Shown: piece by piece, positions 55,120 to 64,000 of the stretch | How positions within the stretch are numbered: position 1 is the first letter of the stretch | Layout: each line of letters begins with the position of its first letter | DNA from: Massilia putida | GTDB taxonomy: Bacteria; Pseudomonadota; Gammaproteobacteria; Burkholderiales; Burkholderiaceae_D | Reading direction: 5' to 3' | Assembly: GCF_001941825.1 (NCBI RefSeq) | Contig: NZ_CP019038.1 | Span: forward strand, 4,216,001-4,280,000 | DNA length: 64,000 nucleotides | Position numbers and translations under genes: made by a program | Notes under the pieces: generated by a model | Told to the model about the DNA's origin: nothing | What the model saw: the letters and a program-made list of their open reading frames with translations, nothing else | The model's database searches: none

Positions 55120-55656
55120 TCAGTCCAGCGTCTCGATGATGTGCGACATGTTCGTGTAGATACAAAGTTCGCCTGCGATGGTCAGTGCTTTCTTGACCAC
55201 GTCGGCCGGCGGAAAATCCGTATTTTCCTGCAAGGCCTTGGCGGCCGATTGGGCGTAGACGCCGCCCGAGCCGATCGCGCCGATACCGTCCTCGGGTTCG
55301 AGCACGTCGCCGTTGCCGGTGATGATCAGGGTCTTTTCGCGGTCGGCCACCAGCAGCATGGCCTCCAGGCGGCGCAGCACGCGGTCGGTGCGCCAGTCCT
55401 TGGCCAGTTCGACCGAGGCGCGCAGCAGGTTGCCCTGGTGTTTTTCCAGTTTCGCTTCGAAGCGGTCGAGCAGGGTGAAGGCGTCGGCCGTGCCGCCGGC
55501 AAAGCCGCACAGCACCTTGTTCTGGTAGAGCTTGCGCACCTTGCGCGCGGAGCCCTTCATGACGACGTTGCCGAGGGTGACTTGTCCATCGCCGCCGAGC
55601 GCGACCTGGTTGCCGCGCCGTACGCTGACGATCGTCGTGCCGTGAAATTGTTCCAT
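55120..55656 (-). CDS. hslV: HslV, peptidase subunit of the HslVU protease
   Basis: 178 residues. The short propeptide MEQFHG precedes Thr7, the N-terminal nucleophile ([24 protein letters not shown]). [21 protein letters not shown] and [19 protein letters not shown] are family blocks. Proteasome-like fold; works with HslU on heat-damaged and regulatory proteins. GAGG before the ATG. Confidence 0.97.
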   Translation of the reverse strand: MEQFHGTTIVSVRRGNQVALGGDGQVTLGNVVMKGSARKVRKLYQNKVLCGFAGGTADAFTLLDRFEAKLEKHQGNLLRASVELAKDWRTDRVLRRLEAMLLVADREKTLIITGNGDVLEPEDGIGAIGSGGVYAQSAAKALQENTDFPPADVVKKALTIAGELCIYTNMSHIIETLD

Positions 55657-55763
55657 ATTTGCCTCGTGGTTGATCTGCTCACCGCAAGTGGGGATGTCAG
55701 ATGAAATTGCAAGACTGGATCATATCCAACGGTCAATTGAAACCTGGCACATACTCCGCGGTA

Positions 55764-57089
55764 TCAGTACTTGTGTGCATACAGGCGCACCTGCTCGCCG
55801 ACGCCAAGCAGGCGCAGCAGGGCGGCGGCGAGATGGTTCAGGTCGCGCAGCACCACCTCGCGCCCGTCCCGGGTCAATGTGCCTAGATGAACGGCAAGGG
55901 CGTTCGCGGCCGCGTAATCGATGCGGGCCAGGCGCGAGCCGTCCAGCACGAGGCTGGGGCCCGTCGCGTGGTCGGCGATGGCGGCCAGCAGCGCGGCGCT
56001 GTCGCCCCGGATCACGGCCGGCAGCAGGAAACGGTCGCCCGCCGTCTCCGGGCCTGCGGCCAGACTCACTGCCGCGTGTTTGGGTTCCTCGAACGACGGC
56101 GGCGATACTTCGAAGGTGACGCAGTAGTCCATCGCGGTCTCCTCGAAATCCTTTTCGCGGTTCGTCAGCAGCAGCAGTTCCAGCAGCAGCAGCCAGGGCG
56201 CTTCCCCGGTGCCGCGGTCGCCGATGGCCAGCATCGGGCGCAGCACGGCGACGAGGTGGTCGGCCGCCGCCAGCACCAGCTCGCGTCCCGCCTTGCGCAA
56301 GGCCTGCAGCGCATCCAGCAGCAGGGCGCAGCCCGGCGGCGTCACTTCCGTAATGGCTTGGAATTCGAACCGGACCAGCGGACTGGGCGAAGCCACCTGC
56401 GCGCGCGCGAGTTGCGTACGGATAGCGTCGCCGTCGTCCAGGCGGCCGGACAGGACCGCGGTCGGGATCGCGCCGGAAAACTGGGTGTCCAGCGCGCGCG
56501 TCATTTCCGCGAACGGATGATATGTGGGCGGCGATGTTTCGAAATGGCTGGCGTAGTCGATCGCGATGCTTTCGAACTCGCGCTCCAGGCCCAGGATCTG
56601 GTACAGGTCGAACAGCATCCACCACGGCAGGCGCTCGCTCGTGCCACCGTTGCCCTCCCGGACACTCGTGCGCAGGAGCAGGGCGGCGGCCTCGAGCTGG
56701 TCGTTGGCATACAGGATCGCCGCTTCCTCGACGACGGGGGCGCTGGACGGCGCGGCGGCCGCGTCCGGCAAGTCTTCCGGGCCCAGCAGGATGTCCGTGT
56801 TCTGGTCGGGCAGCGGCGCGCTGGCGGCGCCGGACACCGCGGCCGGGGGACGCCGGCTGCCGGCCCACGCGTCGTCGTCGAAGATGGCGGAGGTCATCTC
56901 CAGTTCGATTTCGTCGATCTTGGCGGCGGTGGCCCGGGCGATTTCACGCTGGCGCTCGCGCTCCGCTTCCGTATCGAGCGCCAGCCGCGTGACGGCACCG
57001 GCCGCGAGCGGATGATCCGGGCGCGGACGCGTGCCCGCACCCGCAAGCGGTGCGTCGCTTTTTTTCTTCAGGAAATCGAAGAGCCCCAT
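55764..57089 (-). CDS. Duplicated STAS-domain protein
   Basis: 441 residues. After MGLFDFLKKKSD and a low-complexity linker, the protein shows a repeat: a helical unit with EFESIAIDYASHFETSPPTY near 170-200 and again DFEETAMDYCVTFEVSPPSF near 330-350, each followed by a STAS-like segment (AQVASPSPLVRFEFQAITEVTPPG, and TGPSLVLDGSRLARIDYAAANAL). STAS domains usually bind nucleotides or partner proteins; no transporter part is present. It is upstream of hslV with a 107-base gap. Function unknown. Confidence 0.75.
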   Translation of the reverse strand: MGLFDFLKKKSDAPLAGAGTRPRPDHPLAAGAVTRLALDTEAERERQREIARATAAKIDEIELEMTSAIFDDDAWAGSRRPPAAVSGAASAPLPDQNTDILLGPEDLPDAAAAPSSAPVVEEAAILYANDQLEAAALLLRTSVREGNGGTSERLPWWMLFDLYQILGLEREFESIAIDYASHFETSPPTYHPFAEMTRALDTQFSGAIPTAVLSGRLDDGDAIRTQLARAQVASPSPLVRFEFQAITEVTPPGCALLLDALQALRKAGRELVLAAADHLVAVLRPMLAIGDRGTGEAPWLLLLELLLLTNREKDFEETAMDYCVTFEVSPPSFEEPKHAAVSLAAGPETAGDRFLLPAVIRGDSAALLAAIADHATGPSLVLDGSRLARIDYAAANALAVHLGTLTRDGREVVLRDLNHLAAALLRLLGVGEQVRLYAHKY

Positions 57090-57270
57090 CCCGTCCTTGT
57101 CTGCCGCGCAGCGGCGCCCGGTCGTTTGCCGGTCGAGACATTAGCATGGCGGCGCGGATGACACGGTGCGCACGCCTGAGCTGCGTCAAGCCTTTGGCGA
57201 TCCGTTTAGTGTATCCGATAGGCAATAACTCGTGCGCACGAACCCGTGCCCGGCATGGGCTCCAAAAACA

Positions 57271-57299
57271 AAAAAGCATGCGGCGGGCGCATGCTTTTT
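57271..57299 (-). terminator. Rho-independent terminator after dksA
   Basis: AAAAAGCATGCG pairs perfectly with CGCATGCTTTTT around a loop of five bases, with T5 at the end on either strand. It starts 19 bases beyond the dksA stop and can also end transcription coming from the plus side. Confidence 0.93.
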
Positions 57300-57317
57300 C
57301 ATTGGCGCGCACGGCGA

Positions 57318-57770
57318 TCAGTCACCGTACAGTTTCTGCTTCAGCTCGCGGCGCTGCTGGGCTTCCAGCGACAGCGTCGCCGTCGGGCGGGCGATCAGAC
57401 GGGGGATACCGATCGGCTCGCCGGTTTCCTCGCACCAGCCGTACTCGCCGGACTCGATCGCGGCCAGCGATTGCTGGACCTTCTTGAGCAGCTTGCGCTC
57501 GCGGTCGCGGGTACGCAGTTCCAGCGCATGCTCTTCCTCGATGGTGGCGCGGTCGGCCGGATCGGGAACGAGCACGGTTTCGCGCAGGTGTTCCGTCGTT
57601 TCGCCGGCGTTTTTCAGCAGTTCCTTCTCGAGCTCCTGCAGGCGGTTCTTGAAGAACGCCAGCTGGGCCGGGTTCATGTAGTCGTCGTCGCTCATGGCCC
57701 GAATTTCTTCTTCCGTCAGGAGGCGTTCTTCGGGCTGCGCAACGGTATTCGGTTTCGTTGTTTTAGTCAT
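57318..57770 (-). CDS. dksA: RNA polymerase-binding factor DksA (cysteine-poor form)
   Basis: 150 residues. The coiled-coil tip DPADRATIEEE is present, as is the globular part (ESGEYGWCEETGEPIGIPRLIARPTATLSLEAQ). Of the four zinc-finger cysteines of E. coli DksA only the first is kept (CEET in place of CESC, LEAQ in place of CIDC), so zinc is probably not bound. Such forms are common in Burkholderiales. It acts with ppGpp on rRNA and other promoters. It lies downstream of the COG0523 GTPase. Confidence 0.94.
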   Translation of the reverse strand: MTKTTKPNTVAQPEERLLTEEEIRAMSDDDYMNPAQLAFFKNRLQELEKELLKNAGETTEHLRETVLVPDPADRATIEEEHALELRTRDRERKLLKKVQQSLAAIESGEYGWCEETGEPIGIPRLIARPTATLSLEAQQRRELKQKLYGD

Positions 57771-57959
57771 GACTTCACTTACCTTTGATACGACAGAGTT
57801 TCCATTTTATCAGCTTACTCAGCGGCCACCAGTGCTTCGGTGCGCGCGCCGGGCCAGCTGCCGTGACCGTCCCCGGCTGTGCGGGCGGGGCTGTTCAGTC
57901 GTTCAACCACAGGGTGCATGCAGGTCAACAAGCAAGGAGCACCATAGAACCGGAGTAGT

Positions 57960-59003
57960 TTATACCAAACACTGTTCCAATCCGCGAATAAAGACATCTT
58001 TGGGTAAATTTTTACCGATAAACACCATCTTACTCCCGCGCGGCTCGCCATCCGCCCACTTTGCACCGAGGTCGCTGCCCATGATTTGATGCACGCCTTG
58101 GAAGACCACCTTGCGATCCGCGCCAGCCATCGATAGCACGCCTTTATAACGCAGCATGTTCGGGCCGAACACTTGCACCATGCTGCCGAGGAATTGATCC
58201 AGACGTTCGGGGTCGAACGCGCGCTCGCTCTTGAACACGAAGGCCGCGATGTCGTCGCTGTGATGGCCATGATGGTGATCGTGGCTGTGGTCGCAGGCCT
58301 CGGTGTGCACGTGGTCATGGTCGTGACCGTGTTCGTGTGCTTCGTCGGTCGTGAGGAAGGCCGGATCGAGTTCCAGCTTGTCGTTCAGATTGAAACCGCG
58401 CAGGTCGAGCACGTCGCTGATCGGTGCGCGGCCGAAATCCGACGTGCTGATCGGCGCACGCGGATTGATGCGGCGGATACGCGCCTTGAGTTCCTCGACG
58501 GCGGCGGCATCCACGAGGTCGGTCTTGGACAGCAGGATCTTATCGGCGAAACCGACCTGGCGCTGGGCTTCCTCGTGGCGGTCCAGCTGGTCCATGGCGT
58601 GGCGCGCGTCGACGACGGTCACGACGGCATCCAGTAAATAGTGAGCGCCGACTTCTTCGTCGACAAAGAACGTCTGGGCCACCGGGCCAGGATTGGCAAG
58701 GCCCGTCGTTTCGATGACGACGCGGTCGAAGTTGATTTCGCCCGCCTCGCGCTTGCGCGCCAGGTTCGTCAACGCCACGATCAGGTCGCCGCGCACGGTG
58801 CAGCAGATGCAGCCGTTGTTCATCTCGACGATCTGCTCGCTCGGGTCTTGCACGAGGATTTCGTTGTCGATGTTTTCCTGGCCAAATTCGTTTTCGATGA
58901 CGGCGATGCGCAGGCCGTGCTCTTCCTGCAGGATACGATTGAGCAACGTGGTTTTGCCGGCGCCGAGGAAGCCGGTCAGGATAGTGCTGGGAATCAATTC
59001 CAT
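57960..59003 (-). CDS. COG0523 (CobW/YjiA/ZigA-like) metal GTPase
   Basis: 347 residues. P-loop TGFLGAGKTTLLNRIL, the metal motif NNGCICCTVRGDL (CxCC), ETTGLANPGPV and SKTDLV of the G domain are present. A His-rich stretch lies near 227-252 (EHGHDHDHVHTEACDHSHDHHH). The C-terminal CobW_C domain follows (FVFKSERAFDPERLDQFLGSM). It is likely a zinc chaperone or transfer protein. Presence just upstream of a Cys-poor dksA matches a zinc-limitation theme, but no Zur box was identified. Confidence 0.92.
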   Translation of the reverse strand: MELIPSTILTGFLGAGKTTLLNRILQEEHGLRIAVIENEFGQENIDNEILVQDPSEQIVEMNNGCICCTVRGDLIVALTNLARKREAGEINFDRVVIETTGLANPGPVAQTFFVDEEVGAHYLLDAVVTVVDARHAMDQLDRHEEAQRQVGFADKILLSKTDLVDAAAVEELKARIRRINPRAPISTSDFGRAPISDVLDLRGFNLNDKLELDPAFLTTDEAHEHGHDHDHVHTEACDHSHDHHHGHHSDDIAAFVFKSERAFDPERLDQFLGSMVQVFGPNMLRYKGVLSMAGADRKVVFQGVHQIMGSDLGAKWADGEPRGSKMVFIGKNLPKDVFIRGLEQCLV

Positions 59004-59126
59004 ATGTCGCTGTCCAATGGTGTGAGCCGTTCCGGCTGCGAAGAATCGGAAGATTATGCCGGATTTTGCGGATCGTCACCAGCCGCCGTGCCGTGTCTGT
59101 CTGCCGGGGGACAGCTTATTTGCTAT

Positions 59127-60074
59127 TCATTTGCGCTTGGCGCGCGGATGGGCTTGGTCGTAGACGGCGGCCAGGTGCTGGAAGTCGAGCGACGTGTAGA
59201 TCTGGGTCGACGTAATGCTGGCGTGACCCAGCAGTTCCTGCACGGCGCGCAGGTCGCCCGAGGATTGCAGCAGGTGCGAGGCGAACGAGTGGCGCAGCAC
59301 GTGCGGGTGCACGTGGACCGGCATGCCGGCCTTCTGGGCATGGGCTTTCAGGCGGTATTGCACGACGCGCGGGCTGATGCGTGTGTCCCGCGTCGACAGG
59401 AACAGGGCGGCGCTGCCGTCGCGCGCCGGCGGACGCACGGCCAGCCAGGCTTCCAGCGCCGCGCGCGCCGGACCGCCGACGGGCACGCGGCGCATCTTGT
59501 TGCCCTTGCCGGTGACGACCACTTCCTGCGCCTCGAGTTCCAGCCAGCCGAGCGAGGCCGGTACGCCATCCCGGGCCGGGACGTGGTGCACGTCGAGCCC
59601 GGCCAGTTCGGACACCCGCAGGCCGCTCGAGTACAGCAGCTCGAACATGGCGCGATCGCACAGTTCCGGCGGCTCCGCATGGCCGGGTGTCGCTTTTTCC
59701 ATCAGTTGGACGGCATCGTCAACAGCCAGCGCTTTCGGCAGGCGCTTGGCGCGGCGCGGCGCGCGCACACCGTCGACCGGGTTCGCCGCGAGGGACAGCT
59801 GGCGCGACAGCCAGTCGAAAAAGCCGCGCCAGCCGGACAGTTTGCGTGCGATCGAGGCGGCGCTCTGTCCCCCGGCGTGCAGTTTTGCGGCACAGCGCCG
59901 GATATCGAAATGGGTCAGCGTGGGCCAGTCGGCCTGGCCCGCCCGATTTACGAGCCGGGTCAGTTCGGCCAGATCGCGGCCGTAGGCGGCGATCGTGTGT
60001 TCGGACAACTGGCGCTGCGTACGCAGTTCCGCCAGGTAGCGGCCGGTCCAGTCGTCGGCGGCCGGCGTGTCCAT
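59127..60074 (-). CDS. xerC: Tyrosine recombinase XerC
   Basis: 315 residues. N-terminal SAM-like domain (YLAELRTQRQLSEHTIAAYGRDLAEL), catalytic Arg in LLYSSGLRVSELAGLD, Lys in TGKGNKMRRVPV, HVLRHSFASHLLQSSGDLRAVQELLGH and the nucleophile Tyr in STQIYTSLD. It resolves chromosome dimers at dif with XerD. It is one base after DUF484, the standard neighbour. It is unrelated in role to the recombinases at 21-25 kb. Confidence 0.95.
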   Translation of the reverse strand: MDTPAADDWTGRYLAELRTQRQLSEHTIAAYGRDLAELTRLVNRAGQADWPTLTHFDIRRCAAKLHAGGQSAASIARKLSGWRGFFDWLSRQLSLAANPVDGVRAPRRAKRLPKALAVDDAVQLMEKATPGHAEPPELCDRAMFELLYSSGLRVSELAGLDVHHVPARDGVPASLGWLELEAQEVVVTGKGNKMRRVPVGGPARAALEAWLAVRPPARDGSAALFLSTRDTRISPRVVQYRLKAHAQKAGMPVHVHPHVLRHSFASHLLQSSGDLRAVQELLGHASITSTQIYTSLDFQHLAAVYDQAHPRAKRK

Positions 60075-60075
60075 G

Positions 60076-60741
60076 TCAGCCGAGCAGGGGCGCGAGGGCG
60101 TTGCTGGCCGTCTCGCCGATGTGGACGAGGAAATCCGTCGCCATCGTCGCGCCGAAACGATCCGGATCCGGAGAGCCGAGCACGAGCAGGCCGAAGGCGC
60201 TGCCGCCGGCGCGCAGCGGGAGCAGGACGGTGGAGTGCACGGTGTCCCCTTCGCCCAGCCAGCCGACCGCCTCGAATTCCTTGTTCGGACCGCAGTAGGG
60301 GGCCCGCAGGCTGCTGGCGAACAGGCGCACGTCCTCGGACACGCCGTTCGTGTACCAGGCATTCGCATGTTCGGCGGGCAGTTTCCACAGGCGCAGGGTA
60401 GCTTGCGGCACGATGAAATGCTTGACCAGGCCATCGGCCACGGCGCCCGGGATCTCATCGTGTGCGCGGGTGCGCAGCAACTGTTGCGTCCAGCCGTGGA
60501 AACGGTTGGCGATGGTCGCGTTTTCCTCGGCGTGGCGCACCAGTTCGGACATGCGCAGTTCCAGGGCCCGGTATTTGTCGCGCATGACTTCCATCTGGCG
60601 CTCCTGCAGCGATACCGCGCGGCCCGTAAGCGGGCTCGACAGCTTTACTTCGCCCAGCAGGGCGGCGTGTTCGACGAAGAACTGCGGATGGTCGACCAGG
60701 TATTGGGCGATGGCGGTGGAATCCAATGTTGCGGCGGTCAT
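60076..60741 (-). CDS. DUF484 (GAF-like) family protein
   Basis: 221 residues. An N-terminal helical part (IAQYLVDHPQFFVEHAALLGEVKLSSPLTGRAVSLQERQMEVMRDKY) and a GAF-like domain (GSAFGLLVLGSPDPDRFGATMATDFLVHIGE). DUF484 proteins usually lie directly before xerC, as here, but their function is not known. Confidence 0.9.
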   Translation of the reverse strand: MTAATLDSTAIAQYLVDHPQFFVEHAALLGEVKLSSPLTGRAVSLQERQMEVMRDKYRALELRMSELVRHAEENATIANRFHGWTQQLLRTRAHDEIPGAVADGLVKHFIVPQATLRLWKLPAEHANAWYTNGVSEDVRLFASSLRAPYCGPNKEFEAVGWLGEGDTVHSTVLLPLRAGGSAFGLLVLGSPDPDRFGATMATDFLVHIGETASNALAPLLG

Positions 60742-60845
60742 GTGCGGCTTGCGAGATGGGTAGACTGTTCATTTTAACCGACAGCAAAGTCTCGGCACAG
60801 ATTTCCTGCTGGCACTGTACCGCCGCCGCATCAGCCAGAAGCAAC

Positions 60846-60909
60846 AAGGGCGAACCAGGTTGCCCTGGTCCGCCCTTGCTTGTGCGATGCTGCGGGGCTG
60901 CCCCCGCAG
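60846..60909 (-). terminator. Two hairpins downstream of the porin gene
   Basis: A stem-loop at 60890-60909 (CTGCGGGG with CCCCGCAG) and a longer one at 60846-60877 (AAGGGCG-ACCAGG pairing with CCTGGT-CGCCCTT, one mismatch). Neither is followed by a clean T-run, so termination strength is uncertain. Confidence 0.55.
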
Positions 60910-60927
60910 TCTCAACCAATTCGCAGC

Positions 60928-62004
60928 TTAGAACGAGTGGTTCAGGCCCACGTCGTAGTGGTTGACGGTCGGGGTAGCCGAAGCTGCACCGGTCGCCTGG
61001 TTGAAGATGTTCGTCTTGCGCGATGCGTCGACGTACAGGTACGTACGCTTCGACAGGCTGTACTCGTAGCCCAGCGAGTACTGACGGGTGATCAGGTCGT
61101 GCAGACGGACGTTTTCTTCCTGCTTCTTCAGACCGAAACCGGCCAGCAGCTTGCCCGGGCCCACAGCGTAGGTTGCACCGAGTTCCGCGCCCTTGATGGT
61201 CGGACGCTGGGTGTTGGTGTGCTCCATGTTCTGGTGGGAGTAGGTGCCCATCAGTTTCAGTTCCGGGGTCACCGAGAACGAACCTGCGACCGACCAGACT
61301 TTCGATTCGACGGCGTTGCGCTCGTAAGCCAGCATCGCGGCGGCCGGACCGTTGTTATAGGTACCAGCGATCGAGAACGGGTTGGCCGAAGCTTGTGCGC
61401 CTGCGGCGTAGGTGGCAGCGCCGGCGCCGACACCGGTCAGGCCGCCGCCGGTGGCTTCTTTCGAGGCCCACGAAGCGTTCACCTGGAAGCCATTGGCGAC
61501 CGGCGAGTTATAGAAGATCGCGTTCGAGATACGGTTGTTGTTCGGCGAGCCACCAGCGTTGACGTCCAGCGGAGCCGAGTTGAAGCCGGCGACCGAGATG
61601 TCGGTATAGAAACCAGCCGGGGTTGCCAGGCCGTGCCACGGTTCGAACGAACCGACGATTTCCTGGAACGGGGTCAGGCCACGGCCCAGACGGACCATAC
61701 CGAAGTCACCCTGCAGACCGACGCGGGTCTGGCCCTGGAACAGCGGACGGCCGTTGTTCTCGTTGGTGCCGGTGTCCGGCTCGTAACGCATTTCCACCTG
61801 GAACAGCGCTTTCAGGCCGTTGCCCAGGTCTTCGGTGCCCTTGAAGCCCAGGGTGTTCGAGGCGCGCTTGCCGATGTTCAGAGTCTGGTCGGTGCGCTTG
61901 ATGACGCCGACGTCGATGTTGCCGTAGATTTGCACAGCGGTTTGAGCTTGCGCCACGCCGGCGAATGCGCCGAGCAGAGCGGCCGCTACGAGGGTTTTTT
62001 TCAT
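60928..62004 (-). CDS. Outer-membrane porin (Burkholderia type)
   Basis: 358 residues. The signal peptide MKKTLVAAALLGAFAGVAQA is followed by the porin opening SVTLYG-like AVQIYGNIDVGVI and many alternating beta strands. The L3-like region and a C-terminal strand ending in Phe (YDVGLNHSF), needed for assembly by the BAM complex, are present. A 16-stranded trimeric porin for small solutes is expected. TAATAAA-rich leader upstream; a TTGACA (62122-62127) could be its -35. Confidence 0.93.
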   Translation of the reverse strand: MKKTLVAAALLGAFAGVAQAQTAVQIYGNIDVGVIKRTDQTLNIGKRASNTLGFKGTEDLGNGLKALFQVEMRYEPDTGTNENNGRPLFQGQTRVGLQGDFGMVRLGRGLTPFQEIVGSFEPWHGLATPAGFYTDISVAGFNSAPLDVNAGGSPNNNRISNAIFYNSPVANGFQVNASWASKEATGGGLTGVGAGAATYAAGAQASANPFSIAGTYNNGPAAAMLAYERNAVESKVWSVAGSFSVTPELKLMGTYSHQNMEHTNTQRPTIKGAELGATYAVGPGKLLAGFGLKKQEENVRLHDLITRQYSLGYEYSLSKRTYLYVDASRKTNIFNQATGAASATPTVNHYDVGLNHSF

Positions 62005-62471
62005 CTATTTTTATCCTAAAAAGTGAATCGAAGGAATCCAGAGAGCATTGAGATTTTTATTAGTTGCTGAACACTCGGATGTCTGAACCTTAAATGCTTA
62101 ATGCGTCAAGATTGTTTGATTTGTCAATTATGACTGTTGCACTTGGTCGAAAGCCAATAAATCCAATCGTGCTGTTGTATTTTCGAAACGGCCCCGCTGG
62201 GATCGGCCGCGTACTTTAAGCCTCGTTTAAGTTTCCGGGCATCATCATTCCGTCCCCGTACCACGGCAGGGTTTGTGCAGGCTCAAAGGCCTTTGGAATC
62301 GCAGGCGAATCGCGCCGACGCGGCTTTAGACTTTGGCCCATCCGACGTCCATTGCTACCGCAGTGCGCGCCACATGAGCTCATCGGTAGCACATCGTAAG
62401 CGATCTTGCACGCATCTGCGTTCATTGTGTCGTGTACATTTCCTTGGCGTCTCAACATCCAGAAGAGAACG
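62005..62471. other. Divergent intergenic region, porin and Sel1 gene
   Basis: 467 bases without a convincing gene. On the minus strand TTGACA (62122-62127) with an 18-base spacer before CATTAA (62098-62103) is a candidate porin promoter. The plus-strand gene at 62472 has AGAAGAG as its ribosome site. I see no hairpin that looks like a riboswitch. Confidence 0.4.
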
Positions 62472-64000
62472 ATGGCAAATCGTGAAGAACTGGCGGTCAT
62501 CCGCGGCGCCCGCGCGGGACGCGCCGAATCGCAACTGGCCCTGGGTCGGCTCTATCTGTTCGGCAGTGCGGGTCTGCCGAGGAGCCTGCCCACGGCCCTC
62601 CATTGGCTCGATCGTGCCGCACAGCAAGGTTGTGTCGAAGCGTGGCAATTGATCGGTAATCATATTCCGGTCGATCTCGCCCGTGACAATCCGCAGCCGG
62701 TCACCGGCTGGTACGAACGGGCGTATGACGGCGGCCTGGTGCGGGCCGGGCTCGTTTATGCGCAACTGGTGCTGGACGCGGCGCGCGACGGCCAGTGCAC
62801 GCCGGCCCAGCGCACCAAGGCCTTGCGGGCCCTGGAAGACGCGGCCCGGGCCGGCTTCCCGGAAGCGCAGTGGCTGCTCGCGCGCGAACACGGTGCCGCG
62901 CCGCCCGAGACGGACGAGGCGGGCGCCCGTATGCCCGCAGCCCGGGCGCCCGTGGCCAGTCCGGCCGGCCAGCGCTGGCTGCGCCAGGCCGCAGACAGCG
63001 GCGTCGGCGCCGCCCAGTTCGCGCTGCTGGAACAGGACTGGAATGCGGGCCGCTGGGCCGCCTGGCTGGAGCGGGCGCTCCCGCTGGCGCGCACCCTGGC
63101 CGGTTCCGACGCGGCCCAGGACCACACGGCCGCCCGGCTGGCGCCGGACGAGGTGCTGTTGCTGTCGCGCTGCGCCCAGCTGGTCGAGGCGAACGAGGCG
63201 CCGCACGACGTCACCCCGGAGGAATTGCTCAGATTCTGGGAAATCGCCGCGGCCGAACAGGACCGCCATGCGCAGTTCGCGCTCGGCCTGTGGTGCGCCC
63301 GCATGCGGGTCGACGGCAAGCGCATTCCCGGCAGCCACGGCGCGGCCAATTTCAAGAAGTCCGTGCGCTGGCTGACGCAGGCGGGCGAGCAGGGCCTGGC
63401 CGAGGCCTGGTATGCCTTGTCGCGCATATATATAAAGCCGGAATTCTCGCAGCGTAATGTCCTGGAAGCGCAGAAGTACCTGGAGCGCGCGGCGGAGATG
63501 GGCTATCGCGATGCCCAGCTCGAGTGCGGGAACGCGGCATGGCGGGCGCGGCGCGAAAACGAGAACAACGACGTGCGCGCCCTGTTCTGGCTGCAGAAGG
63601 CGGCGGCGCAGGGGTGTCCCAAGGCCGCGGCCGCGTTGCGCAAGCTGGCGCCGCGCCAGCCCGGCGCCTGGACGGACCTGGGGGCGCTGACGGCGGGACG
63701 CGACCTGGCATCCCATCCTCTGCTGGCGGCGCGGCTGGAGCTGGCCGTGGCGTTCGGTCTGAGCCGGGCCGAGGCGCTGTTGCTGGACATCCGCAACGCC
63801 GACCGCGGCCACTGCCTCGTGATCGACATCCGTGCCAGCTATGGGCGCAGCCGGCGTCGCCTTATTTCCGTGGAAACCGCGCAGGAACGCCAGCTGCTCG
63901 ACCGCGTGGCGCTCGTCTTCGAGAACGTCGATTGCGGTCCGGGCGGCCCGGAAGGGAATTACCGCCAGCGCCTGTACCGGCTGCGCAGCCTGTTGCCTGA
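62472..64000 (+). CDS. Sel1-like repeat protein, 3' end outside window
   Basis: At least 509 codons from an ATG at 62472. Sel1/TPR-like repeats are visible along the first 400 residues: ESQLALGRLYLFGSAGLPRS, ALHWLDRAAQQGCVEAWQL, AGEQGLAEAWYALSRIY and YLERAAEMGYRDAQLECG. The last 100 residues (ASHPLLAARLELAVAFGLSRAEALLLDIRNADRGH) form a different, non-repeat part. Sel1 proteins are scaffolds. The product cannot be specified further. It is cut by the window end. Confidence 0.85.
   Translation, partial: MANREELAVIRGARAGRAESQLALGRLYLFGSAGLPRSLPTALHWLDRAAQQGCVEAWQLIGNHIPVDLARDNPQPVTGWYERAYDGGLVRAGLVYAQLVLDAARDGQCTPAQRTKALRALEDAARAGFPEAQWLLAREHGAAPPETDEAGARMPAARAPVASPAGQRWLRQAADSGVGAAQFALLEQDWNAGRWAAWLERALPLARTLAGSDAAQDHTAARLAPDEVLLLSRCAQLVEANEAPHDVTPEELLRFWEIAAAEQDRHAQFALGLWCARMRVDGKRIPGSHGAANFKKSVRWLTQAGEQGLAEAWYALSRIYIKPEFSQRNVLEAQKYLERAAEMGYRDAQLECGNAAWRARRENENNDVRALFWLQKAAAQGCPKAAAALRKLAPRQPGAWTDLGALTAGRDLASHPLLAARLELAVAFGLSRAEALLLDIRNADRGHCLVIDIRASYGRSRRRLISVETAQERQLLDRVALVFENVDCGPGGPEGNYRQRLYRLRSLLP

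Overview
The window is GC-rich chromosomal DNA from a betaproteobacterium, most likely Burkholderiales, family Oxalobacteraceae (Massilia-like). This rests on gene order and protein style: a Tad pilus locus, petABC followed by sspA-sspB, a gspG-N plus gspD-E-F-C type II secretion cluster, hslVU, a cysteine-poor DksA beside a COG0523 GTPase, and a Burkholderia-type porin. It is read from remembered families, not from a search.

Layout. 1-760: 3' part of a diguanylate cyclase (minus). 1150-11758: Tad/Flp pilus operon (flp, tadV, an AAA ATPase, cpaB, cpaC, CpaD-like lipoprotein, cpaE, cpaF, tadB, tadC, TPR lipoprotein), then a BON protein and a convergent DUF2807 protein. 13123-15392: RNA-repair pair rtcB-rtcA. 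15478-16810: a small DUF3465-like gene and a degraded IS3 remnant. 16893-25956: a tRNA-Thr gene split by a mobile element of about 9 kb. 25978-30084: sspB, sspA, petC, petB, petA (minus). 30349-33043: mscL, HtrA-type protease, DUF2461, cupin. 33052-36003: gpsA, SH3 protein, secB, grxC, rhodanese (minus). 36092-40594: gpmA, envC-like, ctpA, moeB-like. 40761-52133: complete type II secretion operon in the order G-H-I-J-K-L-M-N-D-E-F-C. 52147-60741: HTH regulator, cupin, small basic protein, hslU, hslV, STAS-repeat protein, dksA, COG0523 GTPase, xerC, DUF484. 60928-62004: porin. 62472-end: Sel1-repeat protein, cut by the window edge.

The standout is the 16.9-26.0 kb region, all on the minus strand. 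Downstream of sspB lie nucleotides 1-34 of a tRNA-Thr(UGU); nucleotides 35-76, CCA and a rho-independent terminator lie 8,988 bp further on. Nothing of the 76-nt tRNA is missing: an element has entered the anticodon between U34 and G35. Its two ends are imperfect inverted repeats. It encodes three tyrosine recombinases and a small helper in an overlapping operon (Tn554/recombinase-in-trio style), cargo of unclear function, an IS3 copy, and its own complete tRNA-Thr(UGU). That spare tRNA is interrupted by a 205-nt group I intron at exactly the same position, U34|G35. I infer that the element destroys the host tRNA-Thr, supplies a replacement, and that the self-splicing intron masks the replacement's anticodon loop from the element's recombinases. 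The parts are visible in the sequence; how they work together is inference.

The other regions look like ordinary core genome. Points of detail are a one-base frameshift near the end of petA, a cytochrome b Qo motif PTWY in place of PEWY, a CpaE lacking the P-loop lysine, and a paired 13-bp direct repeat containing a palindrome upstream of the type II secretion operon.
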